This document shows positions 45,581 to 53,664 of a stretch of 64,000 nt of DNA, one piece after another (the first letter of the stretch is position 1; each line of letters opens with the position of its first letter). The stretch comes from Cereibacter sphaeroides (GTDB taxonomy: Bacteria > Pseudomonadota > Alphaproteobacteria > Rhodobacterales > Rhodobacteraceae). The stretch lies in NCBI GenBank assembly GCA_003243455.1, contig QFQS01000005.1:62001-126000 (forward strand), given 5' to 3'. The notes below the pieces were generated by a model, which saw only the letters and a list, made by a program, of their open reading frames with translations, was not told the DNA's origin and ran no database searches. Position numbers and translations under genes: made by a program.

Positions 45581-45605
45581 TGACGAAATCACATCAAATC
45601 TGATG
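45581..45605. promoter_or_regulatory. Second candidate site: TGACGAAA half-site plus CATCA/TGATG repeat
   Basis: TGACGAAA at 45581-45588, identical to the operator arm at 44505-44512, is followed by CATCA-AATC-TGATG at 45592-45605. Located in the divergent region between the LacI gene and the mocD-like gene. Confidence 0.5.
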
Positions 45606-45713
45606 CCAGACTGATGGGTTATGATGAAACCTGCAAGCAGGGATATTGGTGAACGTTACCCCGCAGGTTATCCCCCGGAAACGAGGATGCGCTTCAACGC
45701 ATGGGAGGCGAAG

Positions 45714-46793
45714 ATGGCGAAAAGGGATTACAGCCTGCTTGGACCTGACGCCCGGCGCGCCGTGAAAAACGGGCTGGCGGCAGCCGAGTGGTATCATTCG
45801 GAGGTTCCCCGAAAAGAGATGAAGGCGCTGATGCAGCGGGAAGACGGGCCGGCAATCCGCGATACGGTCATGCTGTTTGGCGCGATGCTTCTCTTCGGGG
45901 GTATAGGCATTGCCTTGTGGCCCAGTTGGTGGTCCGTCCCGTTCTGGCTTGCCTATGGCGTCCTTTATGGAAGCGCGATGGATTCCCGCTGGCATGAGTG
46001 CGGGCATGGAACCGCATTCCGCACGCCGCGGATGAACAACGTTGTCTATCAGATCGCCAGTTTCTGCATGATCCGCAATCCCGCGACCTGGCGCTGGAGC
46101 CATGCGCGACATCATACCGATACGATCATCGTCGGTCGCGACCCGGAAATCGCGGTCATGCGGCCGCCTGAAATGCTCCGGGTTATCGCGAATTTCTTTG
46201 GCATCCTGGACGCCTGGAACGGGTGGAAACGGATGTTTTACAACGCGTTCGTCGGGCTGGACCGCGAAGAGACAACCTTCATCCCCGACAGCGAAAGGCC
46301 CAAGGTGATCCGCGTCGCGAGAATATGGGTAGCGATTTATGCCGCCACGACAGTGCTGGCGATCTGGATGGGGTCCATCCTGCCCTTCATGGTGATCGGC
46401 CTGCCAAGGCTATACGGCGCCTGGCACCACGTCATGACCGGCCTGTTGCAGCATGGCGGGCTGGCCGACAACGTTACCGATCACCGGCTGAACAGCCGTA
46501 CCGTCTACATGAATCCGATCAGCCGGTTCATCTACTGGAACATGAACTATCACGTCGAACATCATATGTTCCCGATGGTTCCCTACTATCGGCTGCCGAA
46601 ACTGCATGAGCAGATCAGACACGACCTTCCCGCGCCCTGCCCGTCGATTGCCGCCGGATTTTCCGAGATGTGGCCCGCCCTGCTGCGCCAGCTTCGTAAT
46701 GAGGACTATTTCCTGAAGCGCGACCTGCCGCCCACCGCGCGTCCCTATCGCGGCGATTTCCACCTTTCAGCCCCCAGCCTGGTAGCAGAATAA
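45714..46793 (+). CDS. MocD-like membrane di-iron oxygenase (fatty acid desaturase superfamily)
   Basis: 359 residues. Integral membrane with two to three hydrophobic clusters (about 50-85, 205-235) and the three histidine boxes of the desaturase/hydroxylase superfamily: HECGH (94-98), HARHH (130-134), HVEHH (280-284), with extra His at 238-239. MocD, its nearest family I know, acts with a ferredoxin in rhizopine catabolism, proposed to remove an O-methyl group. Next gene is the matching ferredoxin. I chose ATG 45714, with GGGAGG 5 bases upstream; ATG 45621 or 45687 would extend it by up to 31 residues. First gene of the rightward operon. Confidence 0.85.
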   Translation: MAKRDYSLLGPDARRAVKNGLAAAEWYHSEVPRKEMKALMQREDGPAIRDTVMLFGAMLLFGGIGIALWPSWWSVPFWLAYGVLYGSAMDSRWHECGHGTAFRTPRMNNVVYQIASFCMIRNPATWRWSHARHHTDTIIVGRDPEIAVMRPPEMLRVIANFFGILDAWNGWKRMFYNAFVGLDREETTFIPDSERPKVIRVARIWVAIYAATTVLAIWMGSILPFMVIGLPRLYGAWHHVMTGLLQHGGLADNVTDHRLNSRTVYMNPISRFIYWNMNYHVEHHMFPMVPYYRLPKLHEQIRHDLPAPCPSIAAGFSEMWPALLRQLRNEDYFLKRDLPPTARPYRGDFHLSAPSLVAE

Positions 46794-46803
46794 GGATGAT
46801 GAC

Positions 46804-47118
46804 ATGAGCCAATGGGTTGACGCCTGCGCGACCGACGACATCGACGAAGAGGATCTGATCCGCTTCGATCACGGCAGCCAGACCTTCGCCATCTACCATT
46901 CGCCCGAGGGCGAGTTCTACGCAACCGATGGCCGTTGCACACATGAGAACGTTCATCTGTGTGACGGTCTGGTCCTGGGCCATCTTGTCGAATGCCCAAA
47001 GCACAATGGTCAGTTCGACTACCGTACGGGCGAGGCAAAGCGTGCTCCGGTCTGCGTGAACCTGAAAACCTACCCGGTCAATGTGCAGGATGGCCGCGTC
47101 TTCATCGACGTCGGCTGA
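46804..47118 (+). CDS. MocE-like Rieske [2Fe-2S] ferredoxin
   Basis: 104 residues, soluble. Rieske motif CTH (Cys45, His47) and CPKH (Cys64, His67), spaced as in NdoA/MocE-type ferredoxins that feed electrons to oxygenases. AAGGA 7 bases before the ATG; 10 bases after the mocD-like stop, so the two are surely co-expressed. The reductase partner (MocF in Rhizobium) is not in the window. Confidence 0.92.
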   Translation: MSQWVDACATDDIDEEDLIRFDHGSQTFAIYHSPEGEFYATDGRCTHENVHLCDGLVLGHLVECPKHNGQFDYRTGEAKRAPVCVNLKTYPVNVQDGRVFIDVG

Positions 47119-47127
47119 TCCAAAGAC

Positions 47128-47931
47128 ATGGCAATGCGGAACAACAGAATGACGATTGCGGACCTGCGCGAGGCAAAGGGGCAGCGAACCCTGTCCATGC
47201 TTTATGTGGAGAGCGAGGAGGAGGCCGCGGCGGCGGCGGCCGCAGGAGTTGACATATTGTCCATCATCGCACCGGTCTGGACGCCCGCAATGCGCAACGC
47301 CGCCGGCGACTGCTTTGTTCAGGTCGGCCTGCTATATGGAGAACTGGTGACCGAAGAAGACTACCTTCGTGCCGCCTTTGCCGCGAGAACTGTTGGGGGC
47401 GATGCCTACTATTGTTCCGCCGCGTTGGCGACGGTGCATCGCCTTGCCGCCGAAGGCCTGCCCGTCGTCGGGCATGTCGGTCTCGTTCCTTCCAAGGCGA
47501 CCTGGACAGGCGGTTTCAAGGCTGTCGGGAAAACTGCCGAGTCGGCGCTGAAGGTCTGGCAAAGCATGTGCGAGCTTGAGCAGGTCGGCGCCTTCGCCGT
47601 CGAGCTTGAGGTTGTGCCCGCCCGCATCGGGGCAGAGTTGTCCCGCAGATCGTCTCTTGTAACATTCGGCATGGGGGCCGGTGCCGGAACCGATGCGCAG
47701 TATCTTTTCGCTGAAGACGTTCTGGGGTGCACGCGTGGTCACCGTCCGCGTCATGCCAAAGTCTATCGGAATTTCCGCGATGAATATGACCGCCTTCAGG
47801 CCGAACGCATTGCTGCCTTTAATGAATTCGTCGCCGATGTCAGGGAGGGCCGCTATCCTGGAGCGGAACACGACGTGGCGATGAGCAATACAGAATTCAC
47901 CGCGTTTTTGGAGGGGATGGGCAGTGACTGA
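47128..47931 (+). CDS. Degenerate PanB-like protein (ketopantoate hydroxymethyltransferase fold)
   Basis: 267 residues aligned along most of PanB (TIADLREAKGQRTLSM at the start; GHVGLVPSKATWTGGFKAVG; AFAVELEVVPARI; FGMGAGAGTDAQYL; REGRYPGAEHD at the end). The E. coli PanB metal ligands Asp45, Asp84 and Glu114 have no counterpart: the first region reads LSIIAPV, the second DAYYCSA, and the third segment is deleted. The Glu of LECVP is kept as LEVVP. So it is probably not a ketopantoate synthase. Placed directly after an oxygenase/ferredoxin pair it may handle a one-carbon or keto product, which is speculation. Start ATG 47128; 47149 is possible. Confidence 0.75.
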   Translation: MAMRNNRMTIADLREAKGQRTLSMLYVESEEEAAAAAAAGVDILSIIAPVWTPAMRNAAGDCFVQVGLLYGELVTEEDYLRAAFAARTVGGDAYYCSAALATVHRLAAEGLPVVGHVGLVPSKATWTGGFKAVGKTAESALKVWQSMCELEQVGAFAVELEVVPARIGAELSRRSSLVTFGMGAGAGTDAQYLFAEDVLGCTRGHRPRHAKVYRNFRDEYDRLQAERIAAFNEFVADVREGRYPGAEHDVAMSNTEFTAFLEGMGSD

Positions 47932-49054
47932 AATCGGCGTTGGTCTGATCGGGACCGGCTTCATGGGCAAGGCGCATGCGCTGGCCTATCGCAATGCCAA
48001 GGCCATCATGGGCGACCTACCCGATGTGCGGATGGAACTGCTTGCGGAAATGCCCGAGGCAAGGGCGCTTGAGATGGCGGCGCAGTTCGGCTTTGCCAAG
48101 GCGACGGCAAACTGGCGTGATCTGCTTGCCGATCCGTCGATCCAGATCATCAGCATCACGACTCCAAATGGCCTACACCGGGAAATCGCGCTGGCAGCCC
48201 TCGCCGCCGGAAAACACGTCTGGTGCGAAAAGCCAATGGCACTGACGCTGGAAGATGCCAAGGACATGGCCGCCGCTGCGGCAAAGGCCGGGTTGGCGAC
48301 CCAACTCGGCTATAACTATATCGCCAATCCGGCTTTCACGCACGCCGTTCGCCTTGTGGAAGCCGGCGAGATAGGCCGCGTCGTGCATGTGCGTGGCTGG
48401 GCGGATGAGGATTACCAGGCGGATCCCTCTTTGCATTGGACATGGCGGGCAAAATCGGCGGAGGCCGGACTTGGGGTTTTGGGTGACATCGGATGCCACC
48501 TGTTTTCCCTGCTAACGGGGTTGGTCGGCCCATTGGACAGCGTGGTTGGAGAAATCGAGACCATCCACAAGACGCGACCCTTGCCCGATGGCAAAGGCAG
48601 CGCGGCAGTGGAGAATGAGGATGCGGCCACGGCTCTGTTGACCTTTGAAAGTGGCGTAAAGGGCGTGATGATGATCTCGCGCAGTGCGTGGGGGCGAAAA
48701 TCACGCCTGGGGTTCGAGGTGCATGGCACGAAAGGCATGCTGATCTACGACCAAGAGCGGATGAACGAACTTCAGCTTTTCCGAAATCAGGGGGACAAGG
48801 CGACGCAAGGGTTCACCACCATCCTGACCGCGCCCGAACATCCGCCCTACGGTCAGTTCTGCCCTGCACCGGGTCACCAGTTGGGCTTCAACGATCTGAA
48901 AGTGATCGAGCTTTCCGGGTTTTTGCGGGCCATACGTGACAAAATCCGACCGTCACTCGACTTCGCCGCAGGGCTGGAGATCGAGAAGGCGATCCACGCC
49001 ATCGCTCTTTCGGCACACGAGCACCGCCGGGTTTCATTGCGCGAAATGGATTAA
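47924..49054 (+). CDS. Gfo/Idh/MocA-family oxidoreductase
   Basis: 376 residues. Rossmann start GLIGTGFMGKAHALAYRNA, CEKPMALTLEDA (Glu-Lys-Pro near 104-106), and LGDIGCHLFSLLTGLVG in the catalytic region (Asp...His). Similar in size to inositol/scyllo-inositol dehydrogenases and to MocA. GTG start at 47924 overlaps the PanB-like stop by 8 bases with GGAGGGG upstream, so translationally coupled. Probably oxidises a cyclitol; exact substrate unknown. Confidence 0.86.
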   Translation: MTEIGVGLIGTGFMGKAHALAYRNAKAIMGDLPDVRMELLAEMPEARALEMAAQFGFAKATANWRDLLADPSIQIISITTPNGLHREIALAALAAGKHVWCEKPMALTLEDAKDMAAAAAKAGLATQLGYNYIANPAFTHAVRLVEAGEIGRVVHVRGWADEDYQADPSLHWTWRAKSAEAGLGVLGDIGCHLFSLLTGLVGPLDSVVGEIETIHKTRPLPDGKGSAAVENEDAATALLTFESGVKGVMMISRSAWGRKSRLGFEVHGTKGMLIYDQERMNELQLFRNQGDKATQGFTTILTAPEHPPYGQFCPAPGHQLGFNDLKVIELSGFLRAIRDKIRPSLDFAAGLEIEKAIHAIALSAHEHRRVSLREMD

Positions 49055-49105
49055 CTAGAAAGGATTTGGCTGTTCGTCGTCACTTCCACGCTATGCGACC
49101 ACGGA

Positions 49106-51043
49106 TCACTCCGGCAGCGCAAATGCCACGACCTCATCGCTCACCCTGGGCGTCAGGATTGAATTTCCTCCCGCAACGAACACAACGTACTGCTTTCCCT
49201 TGTATTCGTAACTCGCCGGCAGGGCGACGGCGGGCGCTTCGACCAACCCTTTCCACAGCACTTCGCCCGTCTTGATGTCCAATGCCCGCACATAGGAATC
49301 CATTGACGCGCCAATGAAGATCAGGCCGCTTGCTGTAATCATAGGGCCGCCGATCGTGATCGAGCCCCAGGATTCCGGCATGTAGAACCCGTACTTCTGC
49401 ACCTGTCCGAAGGGCACGTCCCAAAGCTGCTCGCCAGTCTTTAGGTCATAGGCCGCGATGGAACCATAGGGCGGCTTCCAGCAGGGCATGCCCAGCGGGT
49501 TGAGGAAGGTGGTCAACTGTATGCCATAGGGGGCACCGGTCATCGGGAAGAACCCGCCGGTCTCGGAGCCTGCGGTCTTCGCCGCCTCATACTGGTCCCG
49601 TGGGATCAGCTTGTAGATCTGGACCGCGCTGGAATAGTTGACAACGAAAATACCGCTGTTGGGATCGACGGCCCCGCCGCCCCATTCCACGCCTCCGATC
49701 GTCGCGGGATAGACGAGCGATCCTTCAAGGCTTGGCGGCGTGAAGCGACCATCGTTGCGCAAGCTGGCAAGCTTTTCGGTGCAGTAGCCGCCGCTGACGA
49801 AATCGGCGAGGCCGAAGATTCCGGGAAAGTTATCCTCCACCACCGGCTTTGGCAGCGCCACATAGGGCTGGGTCGCGGCCGCGACTTCGCCTTCCACTGT
49901 CGATGCCGGAACCGGTCGCTCCTCGATCGGATAGATAGGTTCGCCAGTCTCACGGTTCAGAACATAGAGAAAGCCCTGTTTCGATGTCTGAACCAAGGCC
50001 GGAATAGTTTGCCCGTCCTTCTGGATGTCGACCAGTGTCGGGGCAGAGTTCGTGTCCAGATCCCAGATGTCGTGGTGCACCAGCTGTCGCGTCCAGACGA
50101 TACTGCCGGTCGCGATATCCAGCGCCGTTACCGATGTGGCCAGGGCGACAGCGTCAAGCCGGTTGCCGCCGAAGAAATTCGGGCTGGGCGAACTGACCGG
50201 CAGAAACAGAAGGTTGCGATCGGTATCGACCGACATGCTGGCCCAGACGTTTCCGGTTCCGCTTTTTGCCGCGTCCTCAGCGTTTAATGCGTGGAAGGTC
50301 CAGCGAAGCTGCCCGGTCCGCGCGTCGAGCGCAAAGACCGTGCCAGGTGGATCGACAGCGGCAGCCCAATCCTTACCCGCCCAGCCGACGAACAGATAAT
50401 CCTTGTAAACCGTTGGCGGCTGAAGCACGGAAAGCGGCCATTTGGCGTTCTGGTCATTCCACTGGTTGACATCAACGACGCCCGCCTTGCCAAAGTCGGT
50501 GCAAGCCAAACCAGTGTCGGCATCCACCGCGTGCAGTTTGCCTTCCATGGTGCCGACGTAGACGCGTTTCTCGCAGGCCTTGCCCGCGAATGGCGCATCC
50601 GACTGCCAATAGGCAACGCCCCGGTTCTTCAGGTCGGGCTGAGTCAGCGCCTCCAGCACCGCATGGCTGTCATAGGTCCACTTGACCTTGCCGGTGTCCG
50701 GTTCCAGCGCAAAAATCCGATAGAAGGGCGTGCCGAGATAGACGGTATCATTGACGAACAACGGCGTCGCCGACCAGACGCTCGGCGGCAAATCCTGCTT
50801 GCTGTCCGCCTCTTGTCGGTTGTGCATGAACACAGTCGGAGGCCCGCCTGACGAAACATCGCCGGTATGCGTCCGCCATGCCTCACGCAGGTTTCTCACA
50901 TTCTCCGGGGTTATCTGCGTCAACGGAGAGTATTTCTGCGCGGCGAGGTCGCCGTTGAACGTTTCCCATGTCTGCGCGGCAACCGAGCCCCCGCTGAACA
51001 ATATGAACAAGCAAAAGGCCCAAGGTGAGACGCATCTCGGCAT
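49106..51043 (-). CDS. PQQ-dependent polyol dehydrogenase, large subunit (SldA type)
   Basis: 645 residues: signal peptide to about residue 23 (SPWAFCLFILFSGGSVAA), then an eight-bladed PQQ propeller. Landmarks ETFNGDLAAQKYSPLTQI, ATPLFVNDTVYLGTPFYRIFALEPDTGKVKW, VHHDIWDLD, GGVEWGGGAVDPNSGIFVV, ITASGLIFIGASMDSYVRALD. It lacks the five-helix N-terminal anchor of glucose/quinate dehydrogenases; that role is probably taken by the separate 118-residue gene upstream, as in SldA/SldB polyol dehydrogenase of acetic acid bacteria. Oxidises a polyol or cyclitol at the outer face and feeds quinone. ATG with AAGGGAG. Confidence 0.85.
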   Translation of the reverse strand: MPRCVSPWAFCLFILFSGGSVAAQTWETFNGDLAAQKYSPLTQITPENVRNLREAWRTHTGDVSSGGPPTVFMHNRQEADSKQDLPPSVWSATPLFVNDTVYLGTPFYRIFALEPDTGKVKWTYDSHAVLEALTQPDLKNRGVAYWQSDAPFAGKACEKRVYVGTMEGKLHAVDADTGLACTDFGKAGVVDVNQWNDQNAKWPLSVLQPPTVYKDYLFVGWAGKDWAAAVDPPGTVFALDARTGQLRWTFHALNAEDAAKSGTGNVWASMSVDTDRNLLFLPVSSPSPNFFGGNRLDAVALATSVTALDIATGSIVWTRQLVHHDIWDLDTNSAPTLVDIQKDGQTIPALVQTSKQGFLYVLNRETGEPIYPIEERPVPASTVEGEVAAATQPYVALPKPVVEDNFPGIFGLADFVSGGYCTEKLASLRNDGRFTPPSLEGSLVYPATIGGVEWGGGAVDPNSGIFVVNYSSAVQIYKLIPRDQYEAAKTAGSETGGFFPMTGAPYGIQLTTFLNPLGMPCWKPPYGSIAAYDLKTGEQLWDVPFGQVQKYGFYMPESWGSITIGGPMITASGLIFIGASMDSYVRALDIKTGEVLWKGLVEAPAVALPASYEYKGKQYVVFVAGGNSILTPRVSDEVVAFALPE

Positions 51044-51073
51044 CGAAATACTCCCTTTCAGCAGAATGCGATT

Positions 51074-51430
51074 TCAGACCAAAGCGCGTCTCGGCGCAAA
51101 GACATGGAACAACCAGCCAATCAGGCCAAGCAGCATCAGAACCACCAGCCCGGAACTGTGCAGCAGATAGCCGGCAAGGCCGGTGCCTGCGATATTCAGA
51201 ATGGCAGAGATCGTGATGAAAATCCGGAAGGCACGGCTTCGGATGCCGCTTGCCATTATCCAGCCAAAGATCGCCAAAAGCGCGGAAGAGACAATCACCA
51301 GCAATGTACCGGGTTCACCGGCGATGCCGCTGTCACGGTTGAAGTAGGCGAAAACAGCGACGGCCACACCTGCAAGCGCAGATACCGACACAAGGCGCGC
51401 GCCAAATGGGTGTGATGCTGTTCCGTCCAC
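51074..51430 (-). CDS. Small membrane subunit for the PQQ dehydrogenase (SldB-like)
   Basis: 118 residues with four hydrophobic segments (about 10-27, 40-60, 70-90, 93-112), resembling the N-terminal membrane domain of PQQ glucose dehydrogenase and SldB. Starts at GTG 51430 (GGGG 8 bases upstream) and ends 31 bases before the large subunit. Gene order small-then-large matches the sldBA pair. Likely anchors the large subunit and passes electrons to ubiquinone. Confidence 0.75.
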   Translation of the reverse strand: MDGTASHPFGARLVSVSALAGVAVAVFAYFNRDSGIAGEPGTLLVIVSSALLAIFGWIMASGIRSRAFRIFITISAILNIAGTGLAGYLLHSSGLVVLMLLGLIGWLFHVFAPRRALV

Positions 51431-51542
51431 TGTCTTTGCCCCAATCTTTGCCGGGATTCAGGACACTCTAGGCAAGCAATCGCCGTTTGCATACAGCGCA
51501 ATTTTCAAGGCCGGGTAGTGCCTCCGCGCTGCATAGAAGACG

Positions 51543-52580
51543 TCATTTCCCGCGAATGAAAAAACGGCCTTCATGCGGCAGCTTGGACGCAACTTCTGTG
51601 GAAATACCAAGGTTTGTGGACAGAACATCCACCGGATTGCTGGAAAGCCAGTTCGACAGATCGTTCGCCTCGTAGTGACCGTTGTTAAAGCCGATCAGAA
51701 CGCGAAGCACACCATCGCCTGTGTTCTTGATGTAATGCCCGGCGCCCATGGGAACATAGCCTATGTCACCCGCTTCGAACTGCTCTGTCACCACCGTTCC
51801 TTCGGCCAGGAAAACCGACATTTCCGCAGTGCCTTCAAGGTAATACTGCCATTCGTCGGCGTTCGGATGCCAATGCATGTCACGTATCGCACCGGCTTCG
51901 ATTTCCAGCACTGACCCGGCCATGCTGGTTGCGATGGGGAACTCATCGACCGTGACCGTCCGCTGTGTGCCGCCTCCGGGCACTCGCCGGGGTTCCTGCG
52001 CCATCAGCGGGTAACGATGGGTCGAGGTCAGCGCCGGATCGCGGCGCTGCGTACCAAGGGTCGATTGTTCGTCCGGCACGGGGCCCTTGGCAAAATACAC
52101 CTCACCCTTCGGCAACCCGGCCACCTCTTCCGCGCTAAGGCCCAGGCTTTGCGCCACGACGCCGGGCGGCGTGCGCGACAACCAGTCGGTGACGCTGAAG
52201 GTGTGGTCTTCCGAGAAATCGCCATTGTCGAAAATCAGGATGAAATGACATTGCCCGGGACCGATGCCTTGGATCGAATGGCCCCAGCCGCGCGGAAAAT
52301 ACCAGACATCCCCTGGCCCAAACTCGTCGATCGCAGAGATGCCGCTAGGATGCATGACCGTGGTGCGACAGTTTCCGGATACGACATAGGCCCATTCCGC
52401 GGCGTTCGCGTGCCAGTGAAGCTCGCGCATTGCGCCGGCATCAAGCCGCATCGACACGCCGGCAATGCCTATGCTGGCAGGAAACTCATGGACAGATGCG
52501 CCACGCGTAATGCCCCCCGGCCCCAGTCGTGGGGTTTCCTGTTCCAGGCGATAACGGAAAGACAAGGTCGGTTTGCTCAT
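51543..52580 (-). CDS. oxdC: Oxalate decarboxylase-type bicupin
   Basis: 345 residues, two cupin barrels each with a Mn site: MRELHWHANAAEWAYVV (about 50-66) with WYFPRGWGHSIQ, and RDMHWHPNADEWQYYL (about 236-251) with GYVPMGAGHYI. Converts oxalate to formate plus CO2 in the family. The lid loop carrying the catalytic Glu in Bacillus OxdC (SENST) reads SEDHT, keeping Glu. No signal peptide, so cytoplasmic. I chose ATG 52580, with AGGA 8 bases upstream. Possibly removes oxalate; the link to cyclitols is unclear. Confidence 0.82.
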   Translation of the reverse strand: MSKPTLSFRYRLEQETPRLGPGGITRGASVHEFPASIGIAGVSMRLDAGAMRELHWHANAAEWAYVVSGNCRTTVMHPSGISAIDEFGPGDVWYFPRGWGHSIQGIGPGQCHFILIFDNGDFSEDHTFSVTDWLSRTPPGVVAQSLGLSAEEVAGLPKGEVYFAKGPVPDEQSTLGTQRRDPALTSTHRYPLMAQEPRRVPGGGTQRTVTVDEFPIATSMAGSVLEIEAGAIRDMHWHPNADEWQYYLEGTAEMSVFLAEGTVVTEQFEAGDIGYVPMGAGHYIKNTGDGVLRVLIGFNNGHYEANDLSNWLSSNPVDVLSTNLGISTEVASKLPHEGRFFIRGK

Positions 52581-52633
52581 ACGCATAGTCCTATGAAAAT
52601 CGAAAGCGTCAGAACATCCATTGTGGCGGGAAA

Positions 52634-52646
52634 GGAATCGTATTCC
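52634..52646. promoter_or_regulatory. Small palindrome upstream of oxdC
   Basis: GGAAT-CGT-ATTCC, 54 bases before the oxdC start, with GCCGCA/TGCGGC bracketing a 15-base loop slightly further out (52678-52704). The 236-base gap between oxdC and the next gene holds nothing else I recognise. Confidence 0.35.
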
Positions 52647-52816
52647 GCCGCGCGACTTATTTTTGAGTGCACAAACAGCCGCAATTCAAGAAAGAAACTG
52701 CGGCCAGACGCACAAAGAAACAGCCGGGCCGCAAAGGGTTATCACGCAGCCTTCATCTTGCATGCCGTCGGCAGTTCCCGGGGTCGGCGCCTCCTCGTTT
52801 GGCAGGCGACCGCACC

Positions 52817-53590
52817 TCAGATCGCCGTAAAGGCGTTGTCCACGAACAGATGCGTCCCATTCACGAAACTCGCGGCGTCAGACGCCAGGAACAACGCGGC
52901 TTCGGCCACTTCATGGGCCTTGCCTATCCGGCCCTGTGCCGCCGCAATCGCTGACTCTGACACATCCACGCCCAGCGCCTGCAGATCCCGGACCTCGCGC
53001 AGCCCATGCGGCGTCTCGATAAAGCCTGGGCAAACGGCATTGCAGCGGATGTTGCGATCACGAAACTCCACGGCAATGGCGCGGGCGAACATGTGAACCG
53101 CACCTTTGGTCGTGTCGTACAGCACCTCCATCGGCGTCCCGGCCACGGCAGAGATCGACGAGGTGCAGACGATCGACCCACCCCCTGCGGCGATCATCGC
53201 GGGCAAGGCGGCGCGCGTCATCAGATACATGGATTTTACATTCACCGCGTGCAGCCAGTCCCACTCTTCCTCGGTTGTCTCGAGGAACGGTTTGATGACG
53301 ATGGTGCCGGCATGATTGAAAAGCACGTTCGCCGGGCCCTGAGCCTGCGCGGCCCTGGTCATCGCTGCGTCGACCTGATCGGATTTCGATACATCGGCCC
53401 GCAAGGCAATCGCCGTGCCGCCAGCCTTTATGATCAAGTGCGCCCGTTCCTCTGCGGCCACAAGATTAAGGTCAATAATCGCAACCTTGGCGCCCTCGGC
53501 GGCGAAAAGGCTTGATGCTGCGCCCCCCATGCCTGTCGCGCCGCCGGATATGATCGCGGTCTTTCCCGCCAGTCGTCCCGTGCCGCCCAT
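52817..53590 (-). CDS. Short-chain dehydrogenase/reductase
   Basis: 257 residues, classical SDR: SGGATGMGGAASSLFA (a TGxxxGxG variant), NHAGT in place of NNAG, catalytic Ser in VCTSSISA and YDTTK (Tyr-x-x-x-Lys). Ends GTHLFVDNAFTAI. Substrate unknown; may act on a polyol/keto intermediate with the neighbouring genes. ATG 53590 has AGGAGG 7 bases upstream; the open frame to 53668 has none. Confidence 0.86.
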   Translation of the reverse strand: MGGTGRLAGKTAIISGGATGMGGAASSLFAAEGAKVAIIDLNLVAAEERAHLIIKAGGTAIALRADVSKSDQVDAAMTRAAQAQGPANVLFNHAGTIVIKPFLETTEEEWDWLHAVNVKSMYLMTRAALPAMIAAGGGSIVCTSSISAVAGTPMEVLYDTTKGAVHMFARAIAVEFRDRNIRCNAVCPGFIETPHGLREVRDLQALGVDVSESAIAAAQGRIGKAHEVAEAALFLASDAASFVNGTHLFVDNAFTAI

Positions 53591-53664
53591 GCCAATCCTC
53601 CTGTCGATGCCTTGAATGATGGAACACGCGCAGGTCTGGCTTGGCAAGCCAGGTTCAGGTGGGC

